Positions 1 through 9,747 of a stretch of DNA of 64,000 nt are shown here, piece by piece (position 1 is the stretch's first letter; each line of letters opens with the position of its first letter). The DNA comes from Chloroflexota bacterium (GTDB lineage Bacteria; Chloroflexota; Anaerolineae; Promineifilales; Promineifilaceae), in contig JAGNBF010000020.1 in assembly GCA_018004935.1 (NCBI GenBank), forward strand, positions 23,370-87,369, given 5' to 3'. The notes under the pieces are model-generated. The model was not told the DNA's origin, made no database searches, and saw only the letters and a list, made by a program, of their open reading frames with translations. A program made the position numbers and the translations under genes.

Positions 1-1
1 T

Positions 2-778
2 AACCCCCTGGCGATGGTTCGGGTGGTGGTGGCCCCTTGCTCCCCCTTCTCAGTAACTCCCGATCTCATGCGGGAGTCGGCACGCCTGGCACGGGCGTAT
101 GGGGTTACATTGCACACCCATCTGGCGGAAACCAAAGACGAAGAACAGTTTTGCCTGGAAAAATTTGGCTACCGTCCGGCGGCATATGCCGAACACCTGG
201 AATGGGTAGGGCCAGATGTGTGGTGGGCACATTCCGTGCATGTGGATGCCACAGAAATTGCCCTTATGGCCCATACCCATACCGGTGCGGCCCATTGCCC
301 CTGTAGCAATATGCGCCTGGCCAGTGGCATTGCCCCGGTGCGGCAATGGCTGGATGCTCAGGTGCGGGTAGGGTTGGGGGTAGATGGCTCGGCGAGTAAT
401 GATGGTTCGCACATGCTCAATGAGGCACGGCAGGCCTTACTCTTGCAACGGGTACTAAATGAGGCGACGACGCTGAAAGTGGAAGAGGCGTTGTGGTTGG
501 GCACACGAGGGGGCGCGGCCGCGTTAGGGCGTGACGATATTGGTCAATTAACTCCCGGCAAAGCCGCCGATGTGATCGCTTTTGATCTAAATCGCCTGGC
601 CTACACCGGTGCCCAACATGATCCCATGGCCGCACTCATCTTTTGTGCTCCCCAACCGGTAGATTTATCCATCATTAATGGCCGGATCATCGTCGAAGAT
701 GGCGAATTGCGACCGATGGATCTGCGCCCCATCATCACCCGGCACAACCAGATTAGCCGGAAGTTAATTAACGGGTAA
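2..778 (+). CDS. Amidohydrolase, 8-oxoguanine deaminase-like (5' partial)
   Basis: C-terminal part of a metal-dependent amidohydrolase; the frame is open from base 2, so the start lies outside the window. About 258 residues remain of a family that usually has around 450. Visible metal-site features are HTHLAE, a later His in AHSVHVD, and the Asp of GLGVDGSASND followed by EARQALLLQR. That last stretch is typical of the 8-oxoguanine deaminase / hydroxydechloroatrazine aminohydrolase branch. These enzymes deaminate purine or triazine rings in the cytoplasm. The xanthine-dehydrogenase-like genes that follow within 14 bp support a purine catabolism role. The exact substrate cannot be told from sequence. 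Confidence 0.85.
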   Translation, partial: NPLAMVRVVVAPCSPFSVTPDLMRESARLARAYGVTLHTHLAETKDEEQFCLEKFGYRPAAYAEHLEWVGPDVWWAHSVHVDATEIALMAHTHTGAAHCPCSNMRLASGIAPVRQWLDAQVRVGLGVDGSASNDGSHMLNEARQALLLQRVLNEATTLKVEEALWLGTRGGAAALGRDDIGQLTPGKAADVIAFDLNRLAYTGAQHDPMAALIFCAPQPVDLSIINGRIIVEDGELRPMDLRPIITRHNQISRKLING

Positions 779-791
779 TACGGAGAAAACC

Positions 792-1529
792 ATGCCTCAA
801 TTAAAAAGTTACCACCGCCCAGACAGTGTGACAGCGGCTTTGTCGTTGTTGACGCGGCCGCGTACCGTCGTTTTAGCCGGGGGAACCAACCTCGTGGCCC
901 AGTTAAATGACATGCTGGTGGATGAGGTTGTAGATCTACAGGCCATAGGGTTAGATCAGATTGTTGTGGGGGCAGATACCATTAGCCTGGGGGCAATGGT
1001 GCGCCTGCAAACGCTGGTTGATCACCCTGAACTCCCCTTGCTGATTCGCCAGATGGCCCAACGCGAGGGGCCAAATACCTTTCGCCATGTTAGCACCCTG
1101 GGCGGAACGGTCGCGGCCGCGGATTGGGAGAGTGAACTGTTTGCCGCTCTGCTGGTGTATGGGGCGGTTGTAACCTTCCACACAGCAGACGGTGTGCATA
1201 ACAGCACCCTGGCCGATTGTGGCCCCGCCCTGGCCCAAAAGGGGGTTTTGATTACCGGGATAACGATTGAACGAGCCGGGCACGCGGCCGCGGAAAGAGT
1301 GGCCCGTACCCCTGCCGATAAACCCATCGTGGCGGTTTGCGGCCGCGTTACCCCCGGTGGGCAACTATTTCTGGCCTTCTGTGGTGTTGCCGAACGCCCC
1401 TGCCTGCTCCCACCCGCTGATCTGCCCCACATCCAACCCCCTACCGATTTTCGCGGATCATCCACCTACCGCCAGCAAATGGCTCAGGTATTGAGCCAGC
1501 GGGTGCTGAAAGCAATACGCAGTGAATAA
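792..1529 (+). CDS. Xanthine dehydrogenase-family FAD-binding subunit (XdhB/CoxM-like)
   Basis: A 245-residue FAD-binding subunit of a molybdenum hydroxylase. The FAD motifs are AGGTNLVAQL near residues 30-39 and STLGGTVAAADWESEL near 101-116, matching the AGGT and TLGG loops of CoxM/XdhB proteins. It is somewhat shorter than the usual 280-290 residues, mainly at the C-terminus. It lies 14 bp after the amidohydrolase and precedes the molybdopterin subunit, but a 350-bp repeat block separates it from that gene. It carries several GCGGCCGC sites, some encoding Ala-rich stretches. It should pass electrons from the molybdenum subunit to an acceptor. Confidence 0.85.
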   Translation: MPQLKSYHRPDSVTAALSLLTRPRTVVLAGGTNLVAQLNDMLVDEVVDLQAIGLDQIVVGADTISLGAMVRLQTLVDHPELPLLIRQMAQREGPNTFRHVSTLGGTVAAADWESELFAALLVYGAVVTFHTADGVHNSTLADCGPALAQKGVLITGITIERAGHAAAERVARTPADKPIVAVCGRVTPGGQLFLAFCGVAERPCLLPPADLPHIQPPTDFRGSSTYRQQMAQVLSQRVLKAIRSE

Positions 1530-1531
1530 TC

Positions 1532-1862
1532 GTAAGCGTTCCGTTATCCCACCCGGCAGTCAAACCGCCAGGCTGGGGATGAATTTACCCAACTGTTGTG
1601 GCCGGTCTCCTGACGGTGCCCCCCAACTTAATTTCGAGCGAACCCTTCATTCTCATTCCTTACCATAAAAGTAACCGTTCAGTTCAGAGACGATTTCAGG
1701 CCATTTTGGATTACTTCAGCGGATTTAGAACTGGAGTTTAGAGCGAGAGGAGAGAGCGAGAGGGAATTACTCTGGAAAACCCTCTCGCTCTCGCTCTAGC
1801 TCTCGCTCTGAACTCTAAACTCAAATACTTAATCCGTTGAAGTAACTCAACTGAACGCTTAC
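1532..1862 (+). repeat. Intergenic repeat block bounded by inverted GTAAGCGTTC ends
   Basis: The gap between the FAD and molybdenum subunits begins with GTAAGCGTTC (1532-1541) and ends with its inverse GAACGCTTAC (1853-1862). Inside are a piece resembling the block near 41020-41060 (CGGCAGTCAAACCGCC), a GGCCGGTCTCCTGACGGTGCC piece also found inverted near 16055 and 17190, and a long GCGAGAG-rich hairpin. No gene is seen in it. It looks like a composite repeat inserted into an operon. Confidence 0.7.
1708..1848. repeat. Long GAGAGCGAGAG/CTCTCGCTCT hairpin repeat, copy 1
   Basis: Nested inverted repeat. The outer arms are TTACTTCAGCGGATT and its near-inverse AATCCGTTGAAGTAA. The inner arms are CTGGAGTTTAGAGCGAGAG and CTCTCGCTCTGAACTCTAA. 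The inner part recurs in the opposite orientation at 40687-40766. Confidence 0.75.
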
Positions 1863-1880
1863 CCATAACACGAGTGAACC

Positions 1881-4844
1881 ATGAACATCCATGTAACGAT
1901 CAACAGGGAAGCAAAAACATTTACCTGCCAGCCCGGGGAGACCCTCATGCGGGTCTTACGGCGGGAAGGGTATTTTAGTGTGCGTTTTGGCAGTGACACT
2001 GGAGAAACGGGCGCGGCCGCGTTGCTCCTGGATGGCCAACTGGTTAGTGCTGATATTCTCCTGGCTCCCCAGGCCGATGGCCATACCCTGGAAACCATTG
2101 AAGGGTTGGCCCATGGGTTAGATTTGCACCCCATCCAATTGGCTTTTATCAATACAGGGGCCATTCAGTCTGGGTATGCCACCCCAGCGATGGTGCTGGC
2201 GGCGAAAGCGTTACTGGCCCAAAACCTCAACCCCACCGAGGCAGAAATTCGGGATGCGTTATCTGGCATTTTGGACCGGGAGACGGGGTATGTGAAACCG
2301 GTGCAGGCGATCCAGGCCGCGGCCGCGGTGCTTCGTGGCGAACAGCCAGAAACCACCCCGCCCAATGTCCTCACCCCCATAGACTTTGATCCCGGCCTCT
2401 TTGGGGACCCCGGTAACGACGGTCACTCCGATGCCCTCACCCCGGAAATGAACGGTGGCATAGCCACCAAACCCATCGCTCCCCCCCAGCCTAAAATCAC
2501 CTCCAGCATCCCTGATACCAACGTGGTAGGCAAACCAGAAACCAAAGTAGATGCCATCAAACTCGCCAAAGGCAATCCAGCTTTTGTAGATGATGTGGAG
2601 ATGCGTGGCCTGTTATATGCCCGCCTGCTCACCAGCCCCCATGCCCATGCCCGCATTCTCGATATAGACGACAGCGACGCCGTAGCCCTGCCCGGTGTCC
2701 ATGCCGTCATCCATTATAAAAACGTCTCCCGAGTCCTCTATGCTTCCGGCGGCCAATCCTACCCCAATCCGCCCCCCTATGATCAGGTCAGCTTTGATAA
2801 CAAAGTGCGCCATGTTGGTGATCGTGTTGCCGCCGTAGCCGCCGAAACCTTAGAAATTGCCGATGAGGCGGTCAAACGGATCAAGGTTGTCTATGATGTG
2901 TTACCCGCCATATTTGATGAGCGTGAAGCCATGAATGAGGGTGCTCCTATCATCCATGACGAGCCAGATGCCATCAAAATTCACGATGCCAGCCACAATG
3001 TCGTTCACCACATCAAGGCCCAGGTGGGAAATGTGGCCCAAGGGTTCGCCGAAGCCGACCAGGTGTTTGAACAAACCTACCGGGTGCATCAGGTGCAACA
3101 ATGTCCCATTGAACCCCACATTGCCATTGCCTACTGGGATGCCGACGAGCGACTCACGTTTCGTACCAGCACCCAGGTTCCTTTCCATGTGCGGCGCATG
3201 GTTGCCCCCCTGTTAGGGTTGCCGGTGAAACGCATTCGCGTTATCAAGCCCCGCATTGGCGGTGGTTTTGGGGCTAAACAAGAGATGCTCATCGAAGACA
3301 TCGTGGGCCATTTGACCATCAAAACGGGCCGCCCGGTACGCCTGGAGCTAACTCGCGCCGAAGAGTTTATGTCTAGTCGTACTCGCCACCCCCAGACTAT
3401 CACCTACAAAACCGGTGTCAAGAACGATGGCACACTGGTCGCGCAAGAGATGACCATTGTGGCCAATACGGGAGCCTATGGCACTCATGGCCTGACGGTA
3501 CAGACCGTCTCCGGGTTACGTGGCCTCAGCACCTACAACTGCCCCAACAAACGTTTTGATTGCCATGTGGTTTATACCAACATACCCGTGCCCGGAGCGT
3601 ATCGTGGGTATGGTGCGCCGCAAGCCTTGTTCGCGCTAGAAGTCCACATGGATGAAATAGCCACCGCTTTGGGACTGGATGTTGTGGAATTCCGGCGGCG
3701 CAACTGGGTAAAGGTAGGGGATCGGCTCAACATTGCCCCCCATCTGGGCGAAGGGGAAAAAGAGACGGTTATCGAAGCGCCAGTTATTTTGTCCAGTGCA
3801 CTGGCGGAATGTGTGGAAATGGGTAAACAGGCCAGCGGCTGGGCACGTCGTTATGATCCGAGCTGGAAACAGATTCCGGACCAACCCCATCTGCGTCGTG
3901 GATTGGGTATGGCTGTTTGTATGCATGGTACGGCCATTCCCGGGCTGGATATGGGTGGGGCCAGTGTCAAAATCAACGACGATGGCTCCTTTAATGTCCT
4001 GGTGGGTGCTACCGATTTAGGGACGGGTTCGGATACTGTGCTTTCCCAGATTGCCGCGGAGGTGTTGGGCGTACCCTTAGAAGACATCATTATTTACTCC
4101 AGTGATACGGATATGACGCCATTTGATACGGGTGCGTATGCCAGTAGTACGACTTATATCTCTGGCACGGCGGTGAAAAAAGCGGCTGAAGGGGTGCGGG
4201 AACAGATTAAGGAACGCGCCGGGCTGATGTTGGGTTTGGCTGATTGGAGTACGGTGACGTTGCATGATCGGCGTGCCTGGGCGACAGATGGCCGTTCGGT
4301 GACGTTAGCGGCGATTGCCCTGCATTCGTTGCACCAGGATCAGCAACGCCAGATTATGCACACCGCTTCGTATGTGTCGCATGAGTCACCGCCGCCTTTT
4401 GCCGGGCAGTTTGTGGAGGTGTTGGTGGATACGGAGACGGGTCAGGTAACGATCACAAAAATGGTGATGGCGGTAGATGCGGGGGTGGTAATTAACCCGC
4501 TCACGGCCAGTGGTCAGGTGGAAGGGGGGATGGTGCAGGCGTTGGGGTATGCCCATTGTGAGGAGATGGTGTATGATGCCCGCGGCCGCATGGTCAATCC
4601 CACATTTGGTCCCTACAAAATCTACCGCGCCGATGAAATGCCCGAATTAGGCGTTATCCTTGTCCAAACCAACGAACCCAGCGGCCCCTTTGGAGCCAAA
4701 GCCATTGCCGAAATTCCCAAAGATGGCGTAGCACCCGCTTTAGCCAATGCCATTTTCGATGCCACGGGGGTGCGTCTGCGCCAGATACCCTTCACTCCCG
4801 AGCGGGTGTTAGCCGCGTTAAGAGAGACGGCTACGAACCAATAA
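1881..4844 (+). CDS. Molybdopterin-binding xanthine dehydrogenase-like subunit with a cysteine-less N-terminal ferredoxin-like domain
   Basis: A 987-residue molybdenum hydroxylase large subunit. Residues 1-160 align by eye with the small [2Fe-2S] subunit of the family (TLMRVLRREGY, TIEGLA, LHPIQLAFINTGA, ALSGILDRETGY). However, the positions of all eight cluster cysteines are occupied by other residues, for example SDTGETGAA for the usual CDTGECGAC and QSGYATPA for QCGFCTPG. The catalytic domains follow from about residue 220. They include RIGGGFGAKQ, a GGASVKINDDGSF region and the C-terminal FGAKAIAEIP carrying the expected catalytic Glu. Such enzymes hydroxylate purines or related heterocycles. 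Electron transfer from this protein must use another Fe-S carrier, or the domain is only structural. The ATG at 1881 is preceded by no strong ribosome site. Confidence 0.88.
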   Translation: MNIHVTINREAKTFTCQPGETLMRVLRREGYFSVRFGSDTGETGAAALLLDGQLVSADILLAPQADGHTLETIEGLAHGLDLHPIQLAFINTGAIQSGYATPAMVLAAKALLAQNLNPTEAEIRDALSGILDRETGYVKPVQAIQAAAAVLRGEQPETTPPNVLTPIDFDPGLFGDPGNDGHSDALTPEMNGGIATKPIAPPQPKITSSIPDTNVVGKPETKVDAIKLAKGNPAFVDDVEMRGLLYARLLTSPHAHARILDIDDSDAVALPGVHAVIHYKNVSRVLYASGGQSYPNPPPYDQVSFDNKVRHVGDRVAAVAAETLEIADEAVKRIKVVYDVLPAIFDEREAMNEGAPIIHDEPDAIKIHDASHNVVHHIKAQVGNVAQGFAEADQVFEQTYRVHQVQQCPIEPHIAIAYWDADERLTFRTSTQVPFHVRRMVAPLLGLPVKRIRVIKPRIGGGFGAKQEMLIEDIVGHLTIKTGRPVRLELTRAEEFMSSRTRHPQTITYKTGVKNDGTLVAQEMTIVANTGAYGTHGLTVQTVSGLRGLSTYNCPNKRFDCHVVYTNIPVPGAYRGYGAPQALFALEVHMDEIATALGLDVVEFRRRNWVKVGDRLNIAPHLGEGEKETVIEAPVILSSALAECVEMGKQASGWARRYDPSWKQIPDQPHLRRGLGMAVCMHGTAIPGLDMGGASVKINDDGSFNVLVGATDLGTGSDTVLSQIAAEVLGVPLEDIIIYSSDTDMTPFDTGAYASSTTYISGTAVKKAAEGVREQIKERAGLMLGLADWSTVTLHDRRAWATDGRSVTLAAIALHSLHQDQQRQIMHTASYVSHESPPPFAGQFVEVLVDTETGQVTITKMVMAVDAGVVINPLTASGQVEGGMVQALGYAHCEEMVYDARGRMVNPTFGPYKIYRADEMPELGVILVQTNEPSGPFGAKAIAEIPKDGVAPALANAIFDATGVRLRQIPFTPERVLAALRETATNQ

Positions 4845-4861
4845 CCTGAAGCATCAAACCC

Positions 4862-5662
4862 ATGTCTTTAGATAACGATCAACCCCTTCTCCAAGCGATA
4901 TTGGCGGCACAAGCGGCGGGTGAAACCGTGGTTTTGGCTACGGTGATAAAGGCCAGAGGGTCTGTGCCCCGTCATGTTGGAGCCAAAATGCTGGTTTATG
5001 CCGACGGCCGCTTGAAGGGCACGATTGGTGGCGGCGAAATGGAATCACGCATCATTCAGGAAGCGCAGGTAGTTCTGCAAGAGCAACAGCCGCGTACCCT
5101 GGCCTACACCCTGGTAGACCCCCAAAAAGGTGATCCCGGCATCTGTGGGGGTGAAGTGGAAATTTATCTGGAGCCGTATGTGCCCCCGGCGACGGTGTTT
5201 GTGGTAGGGTGCGGGCATGTGGGGCGGGCGATTGCTTCTCTGGCCCATTGGTTGGGTTTTCAGGTAGTGGTAACAGATGATAGAGAGGAATTGGTCGCGG
5301 CCGCGTACATCCCCCATGCTGACATCTACCTCCCTGGTTCTATCGAGTCCGCCCTACAACAACATCCCCTCACCACCAACACCTACGTCACCGTCGTTAC
5401 ACGTAATGCAATGGTAGACCGGGCCGTGTTGCCCCATCTGGCCCGTACCCCGGCTCCCTTCATTGGTGTCATGGGCAGTCGGCGGCGCTGGGAAACAACC
5501 CGCCAGCAACTCCTTGCCGATGGCCTGACCGAAACCGAACTGGCCCGCCTGCATGCCCCACTGGGCATAGACCTAAACGCCGAGTCACCCGAAGAAATCG
5601 CCGTGAGTGTGCTGGCAGAAATCATCAGAGCAAGACGGCAACACCCAAAGAGCATGCCTTAA
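4862..5662 (+). CDS. xdhC: XdhC/CoxI-family molybdenum cofactor maturation protein
   Basis: A 266-residue XdhC-type protein, close to the family length. The N-terminal XdhC/CoxI domain shows ARGSVPRHVGAKMLV and GTIGGGEME, then CGGEVEIYLEP. The C-terminal Rossmann domain has VFVVGCGHVGRA and VVTRN, followed by GVMGSRRRW. XdhC proteins bind the molybdenum cofactor, help sulfurate it and insert it into xanthine dehydrogenase. The gene lies 17 bp after the molybdenum subunit, so the two are very likely co-transcribed. Confidence 0.92.
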   Translation: MSLDNDQPLLQAILAAQAAGETVVLATVIKARGSVPRHVGAKMLVYADGRLKGTIGGGEMESRIIQEAQVVLQEQQPRTLAYTLVDPQKGDPGICGGEVEIYLEPYVPPATVFVVGCGHVGRAIASLAHWLGFQVVVTDDREELVAAAYIPHADIYLPGSIESALQQHPLTTNTYVTVVTRNAMVDRAVLPHLARTPAPFIGVMGSRRRWETTRQQLLADGLTETELARLHAPLGIDLNAESPEEIAVSVLAEIIRARRQHPKSMP

Positions 5663-5908
5663 AATGAAGGCTCTCAACCAGGGCGCACTATGAATAACCC
5701 CTGGCCTTTAGGAAAACGAGTTTGCGCGTAACGAGTAAACGCCCACTCGCTACTCGCAAACTCAATCAGTGGCTATTTTCGTAGGAGTTCCCCATGAGCC
5801 TACGGCACACCAAGATGAATGAAAATAACGCCACCATTTTTCATTCCTATCCGTGTTTTTTCCTATCCGTGTTTCCATTATCCGTGGCTATTTTCTCAGG
5901 AGAAAAAC
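5663..5908. other. Intergenic stretch with a captured gene-start-like repeat
   Basis: No gene is seen. Positions 5780-5826 carry GTAGGAGTTCCCCATGAG and CACCAAGATGAATGAAAAT. The same text in inverse orientation forms part of the ~103-bp units at 16740-17050, and GGAGTTCCCATGAG precedes the MttB-like start at 20500. Its ATG at 5793 opens no long frame. Confidence 0.5.
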
Positions 5909-6916
5909 ATGTCCCAAGATCGTATGGCCCTCTATTTACAAGATGCCCATGAAATAACCGAAGGCATCGAACTGGTAAAATACGCTGAAGCTAAAGGGTT
6001 CGAGGCCGTGTGGCAGGCGGAAAGCCGTCTGGTACGTGATGCCATTGTCCCCATGGCCGCCTTTGCCTCCCACACTACCCATCTAAAAGTGGGAAGCGGC
6101 GTCACCAACAACTGGACCCGCAACATTGGTCTGCTGGCGGCTACCTTCCTCACCCTCGATGACCTTGCTCCAGATAGAATCATCTGCGGCATTGGAGCCT
6201 GGTGGGATCCACTCGCCAGCAAAGTCGGTATCCAACGGCGCAAACCCCTGGAAGCCATGCGCGAAACCGTCCATGTTCTACGTCGCCTCCTTAACATGGA
6301 AAACGTCACCTTTCATGGCGAATTTCATCATGTAGATGGCATTCAGCTAGACGTGGTTCACGGGCGCAAAACCCCCCGTAACGTCCCCATCTACATCGGC
6401 GCTACCGGCATGAAAATGATGGAACTGACTGGAGAAGTGGCTGATGGAGCAGTGCTGAACTACCTGGTGGCCCCCAAGTACAACCTGGAAGCTCTAGATG
6501 CCCTGGAACGTGGGGCTAAAAAAGCCGGACGCTCCATTGATGACATTGATCGCCCCCAACTGATGATCTGTTCCGTAGACCACGACCGCAAAAAGGCCCT
6601 TGATGGAGCACGGAAGATGATCACCCAATATCTGGGCCAACAACCCCACCTGATGAAAGCCAGTGGTGTTAGCCAGGAATTATTAGATGATCTACATCAG
6701 GTATTAACCTGGCCAGCCACCGATGAACAAATCGAAGCGGCCATGCACCTTGTCCCGGATGATGTGGTACAGATGTGTACCGCCGCTGGCTCACCCGCCG
6801 AAGTGAAAGCAAAAGTACGCGAATACATTGACAACGGTTGCACCTGCCCAATTTTGTACCCATTGGGTGATGCCCGCTTGATGATTGATATTTTTAGTGA
6901 GGGATATTCGGACTGA
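5909..6916 (+). CDS. LLM-class flavin-dependent oxidoreductase
   Basis: A 335-residue luciferase-like monooxygenase-fold enzyme, probably F420- or FMN-dependent. Family features are [20 protein letters not shown] near the N-terminus, [29 protein letters not shown], then [26 protein letters not shown], split here for brevity. The start at 5909 is chosen because CAGGAGAAA lies just upstream. An in-frame ATG at 5819 would add 30 residues of repeat-like sequence. Relatives include methylene-tetrahydromethanopterin reductase and F420-dependent dehydrogenases; the substrate is unknown. It stands alone between the Xdh genes and lepA. Confidence 0.85.
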   Translation: MSQDRMALYLQDAHEITEGIELVKYAEAKGFEAVWQAESRLVRDAIVPMAAFASHTTHLKVGSGVTNNWTRNIGLLAATFLTLDDLAPDRIICGIGAWWDPLASKVGIQRRKPLEAMRETVHVLRRLLNMENVTFHGEFHHVDGIQLDVVHGRKTPRNVPIYIGATGMKMMELTGEVADGAVLNYLVAPKYNLEALDALERGAKKAGRSIDDIDRPQLMICSVDHDRKKALDGARKMITQYLGQQPHLMKASGVSQELLDDLHQVLTWPATDEQIEAAMHLVPDDVVQMCTAAGSPAEVKAKVREYIDNGCTCPILYPLGDARLMIDIFSEGYSD

Positions 6917-6923
6917 ACTCGGG

Positions 6924-6929
6924 TATAAT
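6924..6929 (+). promoter_or_regulatory. Candidate -10 box upstream of lepA
   Basis: A perfect TATAAT lies 11 bp before the lepA ATG at 6941 and just after the stop of the LLM gene. No convincing -35 box is seen at the proper distance, so this is a weak call. It would give a very short leader. Confidence 0.35.
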
Positions 6930-6940
6930 CACACCTTGCT

Positions 6941-8746
6941 ATGATTGATCTAGAAAAAATTCGTAACTTCTGCATTATTGCCCATATTGACCACGGCAAA
7001 TCAACCCTGGCTGATCGTTTACTACAGGCTACCGGAACCGTCTCCGACCGGGAAATGCAAGAGCAAGTGCTCGATAGCATGGATCTGGAACGAGAAAAAG
7101 GTGTCACCATTAAAGCCTCCGCTGTCCGTATGGAGTATAGGGCGCGGAATGGTGAAGATTACATTCTGAACCTGATTGACACCCCCGGCCACGTAGACTT
7201 TGCCTACGAAGTCAGCCGCGCCTTGCAAGGGTGTGAAGGCGCGGTGCTTGTTGTTGATGCGTCTCAAGGTGTGGAGGCTCAAACCCTGGCAAACCTTTAT
7301 CTGGCGGTTGATGCCAATCTGGAACTGGTTCCCGTTGTCAACAAAATTGACCTGCCCGCCGCCCAACCCGAAGAAGCCGCTGAAGAGATTGAAAACCTGA
7401 CCGGTATAGACGCCGCCGATGTGGTGCCCATCAGTGCCAAGATGGGCACCAATGTCGAGCAAGTTTTAGAAGCTGTCATCAAACGAGTTCCGCCACCGCA
7501 TGGGGATCGTCATGCCCCCTTAAAAGCCCTCGTTTTTGATTCTCATTATGATGCCTACAAAGGGGTTATTGCCTACGTTCGTATTTTTGAGGGCACGGTA
7601 AAAGATCGTCAATGGATCAAGGTAATGTCCAATGATGTGGTGGTAGAACCATTGGAAATAGGGGTCTTTACTCCAGGTATGAAAGCCGTTAAAGAGCTTT
7701 CCGCCGGAGAGGTGGGTTATGTTGCCACGGGTCTCAAATCGGTACGAGAGTGCCGGGTGGGAGACACCATTACCTTGCGTGATCATGCGGCTGATGAGCC
7801 ACTGGCCGGGTATCGTACCATTAAACCAATGGTATATGCTGGTTTCTACCCTACTGAAGGGGAGGATTATGCCCTACTCAAAGAAGCACTGGAAAAACTG
7901 CAACTGAATGACGCTTCGTTGGTCTACGAACCAGAAACTTCCAACGCCTTGAACTTTGGCTTTCGTTGTGGCTTTCTGGGGTTATTCCATATGGAAATTA
8001 TTCAGGAGCGATTGGAACGGGAATATGATCTGGATCTGGTTGCCACCGCTCCCAGTGTGCGTTATGAAGTTGTAATGACCGATGGTGAGGTTAAAATCAT
8101 CGAAAGCCCGGCCGATTTGCCTGATGAGACAGAGATCGCAGAAATTCGTGAACCCTGGATGCATGTGCAAATCTTTGCCCCGGAAGAGTATTACGGCACC
8201 ATTATGGATCTGGTACGTAAGCGACGTGGGGAGTATCTGGGACAAGAACACCCTTCAACGGGGCGGGTTATTTTGAAATATGACATTCCCCTGGCGGAAA
8301 TCATTGTAGATTTTTACGATAAATTGAAGGGTGGGACACGTGGTTATGCGTCCATGGATTATGAGTTTGCCGGTTATCGCACTTCGGATCTGGTTAAGTT
8401 GGAAGTGTTGGTGAACAAAACACCAGTAGACGCCCTGGCGATGATCGTGCACCGGGATGACTCCTTTAACCGGGGGCAGAAGCTGGTATCCAAGCTGAAA
8501 GATTTGATTCCGCGCCAACAGTTTGAAGTGCCGATTCAGGCGGCGGTGGGTAAACGGGTGGTTAGCCGGGCCAACGTTAAAGCGATGCGTAAAGATGTTC
8601 TGGCCAAATGTTATGGTGGTGATATTACGCGTAAGAAGAAGTTGCTGGAAAAGCAGAAGAAAGGCAAGAAACGGATGAAGATGATCGGCAATGTGGAAGT
8701 GCCGCAAGAGGCGTTTATGGCGGTACTGAAACTGGGTGATGATTAG
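6941..8746 (+). CDS. lepA: Elongation factor 4 (LepA), back-translocating GTPase
   Basis: A 601-residue LepA of full family length. The GTPase domain has AHIDHGKST (G1), the switch region [16 protein letters not shown] (G3), NKIDLP (G4) and ISAKMG (G5). The LepA-specific C-terminal domain includes [20 protein letters not shown], with [20 protein letters not shown] following. LepA acts on stalled or mistranslocated ribosomes and is membrane- or cytosol-located. The gene contains no GCGGCCGC site over 1.8 kb, in contrast with its surroundings; strong protein conservation may limit these sites. Confidence 0.97.
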   Translation: MIDLEKIRNFCIIAHIDHGKSTLADRLLQATGTVSDREMQEQVLDSMDLEREKGVTIKASAVRMEYRARNGEDYILNLIDTPGHVDFAYEVSRALQGCEGAVLVVDASQGVEAQTLANLYLAVDANLELVPVVNKIDLPAAQPEEAAEEIENLTGIDAADVVPISAKMGTNVEQVLEAVIKRVPPPHGDRHAPLKALVFDSHYDAYKGVIAYVRIFEGTVKDRQWIKVMSNDVVVEPLEIGVFTPGMKAVKELSAGEVGYVATGLKSVRECRVGDTITLRDHAADEPLAGYRTIKPMVYAGFYPTEGEDYALLKEALEKLQLNDASLVYEPETSNALNFGFRCGFLGLFHMEIIQERLEREYDLDLVATAPSVRYEVVMTDGEVKIIESPADLPDETEIAEIREPWMHVQIFAPEEYYGTIMDLVRKRRGEYLGQEHPSTGRVILKYDIPLAEIIVDFYDKLKGGTRGYASMDYEFAGYRTSDLVKLEVLVNKTPVDALAMIVHRDDSFNRGQKLVSKLKDLIPRQQFEVPIQAAVGKRVVSRANVKAMRKDVLAKCYGGDITRKKKLLEKQKKGKKRMKMIGNVEVPQEAFMAVLKLGDD

Positions 8747-8754
8747 AGGCTACT

Positions 8755-9747
8755 ATGGCCGCAGAAAAATCGCTCCGTGCTGATTTTGATTCCCCCTGGA
8801 AAGAAATCCTGGAACTGTTCTTTCCCCAGTTCATGCAATTTTTCTTTCCTGACGCTTATGAGCAAATTGATTGGGCTAAGGGATACAAGTTTCTCGATCA
8901 AGAGTTGCAGCAAGTTGCCCGTGAAGCGGAAATTGGTCGGCGACGGGTGGATAAATTGGCCGAGGTTTATCTAAAGGATGGGCAGGACGCCTGGGTTTTG
9001 GCTCACATTGAGATTCAAGGCCAGAAAGAAGCGGCTTTTGCCAAACGGCTTTATGTTTATAACTACCGTCTGTTTGATCGCTATGACCGACAGGTGGCGA
9101 CGTTGGCCGTGTTGACGGATGGGGATGTTCAGTGGCGGCCGCGACAATACGGCTATGAATTGTTTAAGTGTCGGGTTTCGCTGGAGTTTCCGGTGGTAAA
9201 GTTGTTGGACTACCGGGAAAAACGGCGCGAGTTGGAGATGAGTGATAATCCATTTGCTGTCGTGGTGATGGCTCATCTGGAAACTCAGGCCACTCGTCGC
9301 AAACCGCTCCAGCGATATGATGCCAAACTGCGGCTGGCAAAACTGTTGTATAAGCGTGGTTACAATCGGCAGACGATTATTGACCTGTTCCGATTTATAG
9401 ACTGGATTATGACCTTGCCCGAAGACCTGAGTCAACAGTTTCTGGGGGAAATGAGACGCTTCGAGGAGGAAGTAAAAATGCCTTACGTAACGAGTATTGA
9501 ACGTATCGGAATCGAAAAAGGGCTGTTGCAGGGGCGTCAAGAGGGGCGTCAAGAGGGGCGTCAAGAAGGGCGTCAGGTTGGATTGCGCGAAAGTATCATC
9601 CGCGTTTTGGAAGTGCGCTTTGGCCCTGTTTCGTCCAGAGTGCGTGGGCTGTTGGAACAGGTTGCCGATGTGGATAAATTATTGAAATTGAATGAACGAG
9701 CAGTCTTGACACCTACTTTGTCAGATTTTGAGCAAGCGTTGTTGTGA
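8755..9747 (+). CDS. Rpn/DUF4351-type PD-(D/E)XK nuclease-like protein
   Basis: A 330-residue protein of the Rpn (recombination-promoting nuclease / putative transposase) group. The N-terminal nuclease-like core shows DKLAEVYLKDG and then VLAHIEIQGQKE, whose E-x-Q pattern fits the PD-(D/E)XK active site. Residues about 260-275 are a GRQE repeat from 12-bp direct DNA repeats (around 9531-9578), a common feature of this family. The C-terminal segment (ESIIRVLEVRFG and onward) resembles DUF4351. It starts 8 bp after lepA and its stop overlaps the next start. Proteins of this family occur in many copies and are often strain-variable. Confidence 0.8.
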   Translation: MAAEKSLRADFDSPWKEILELFFPQFMQFFFPDAYEQIDWAKGYKFLDQELQQVAREAEIGRRRVDKLAEVYLKDGQDAWVLAHIEIQGQKEAAFAKRLYVYNYRLFDRYDRQVATLAVLTDGDVQWRPRQYGYELFKCRVSLEFPVVKLLDYREKRRELEMSDNPFAVVVMAHLETQATRRKPLQRYDAKLRLAKLLYKRGYNRQTIIDLFRFIDWIMTLPEDLSQQFLGEMRRFEEEVKMPYVTSIERIGIEKGLLQGRQEGRQEGRQEGRQVGLRESIIRVLEVRFGPVSSRVRGLLEQVADVDKLLKLNERAVLTPTLSDFEQALL

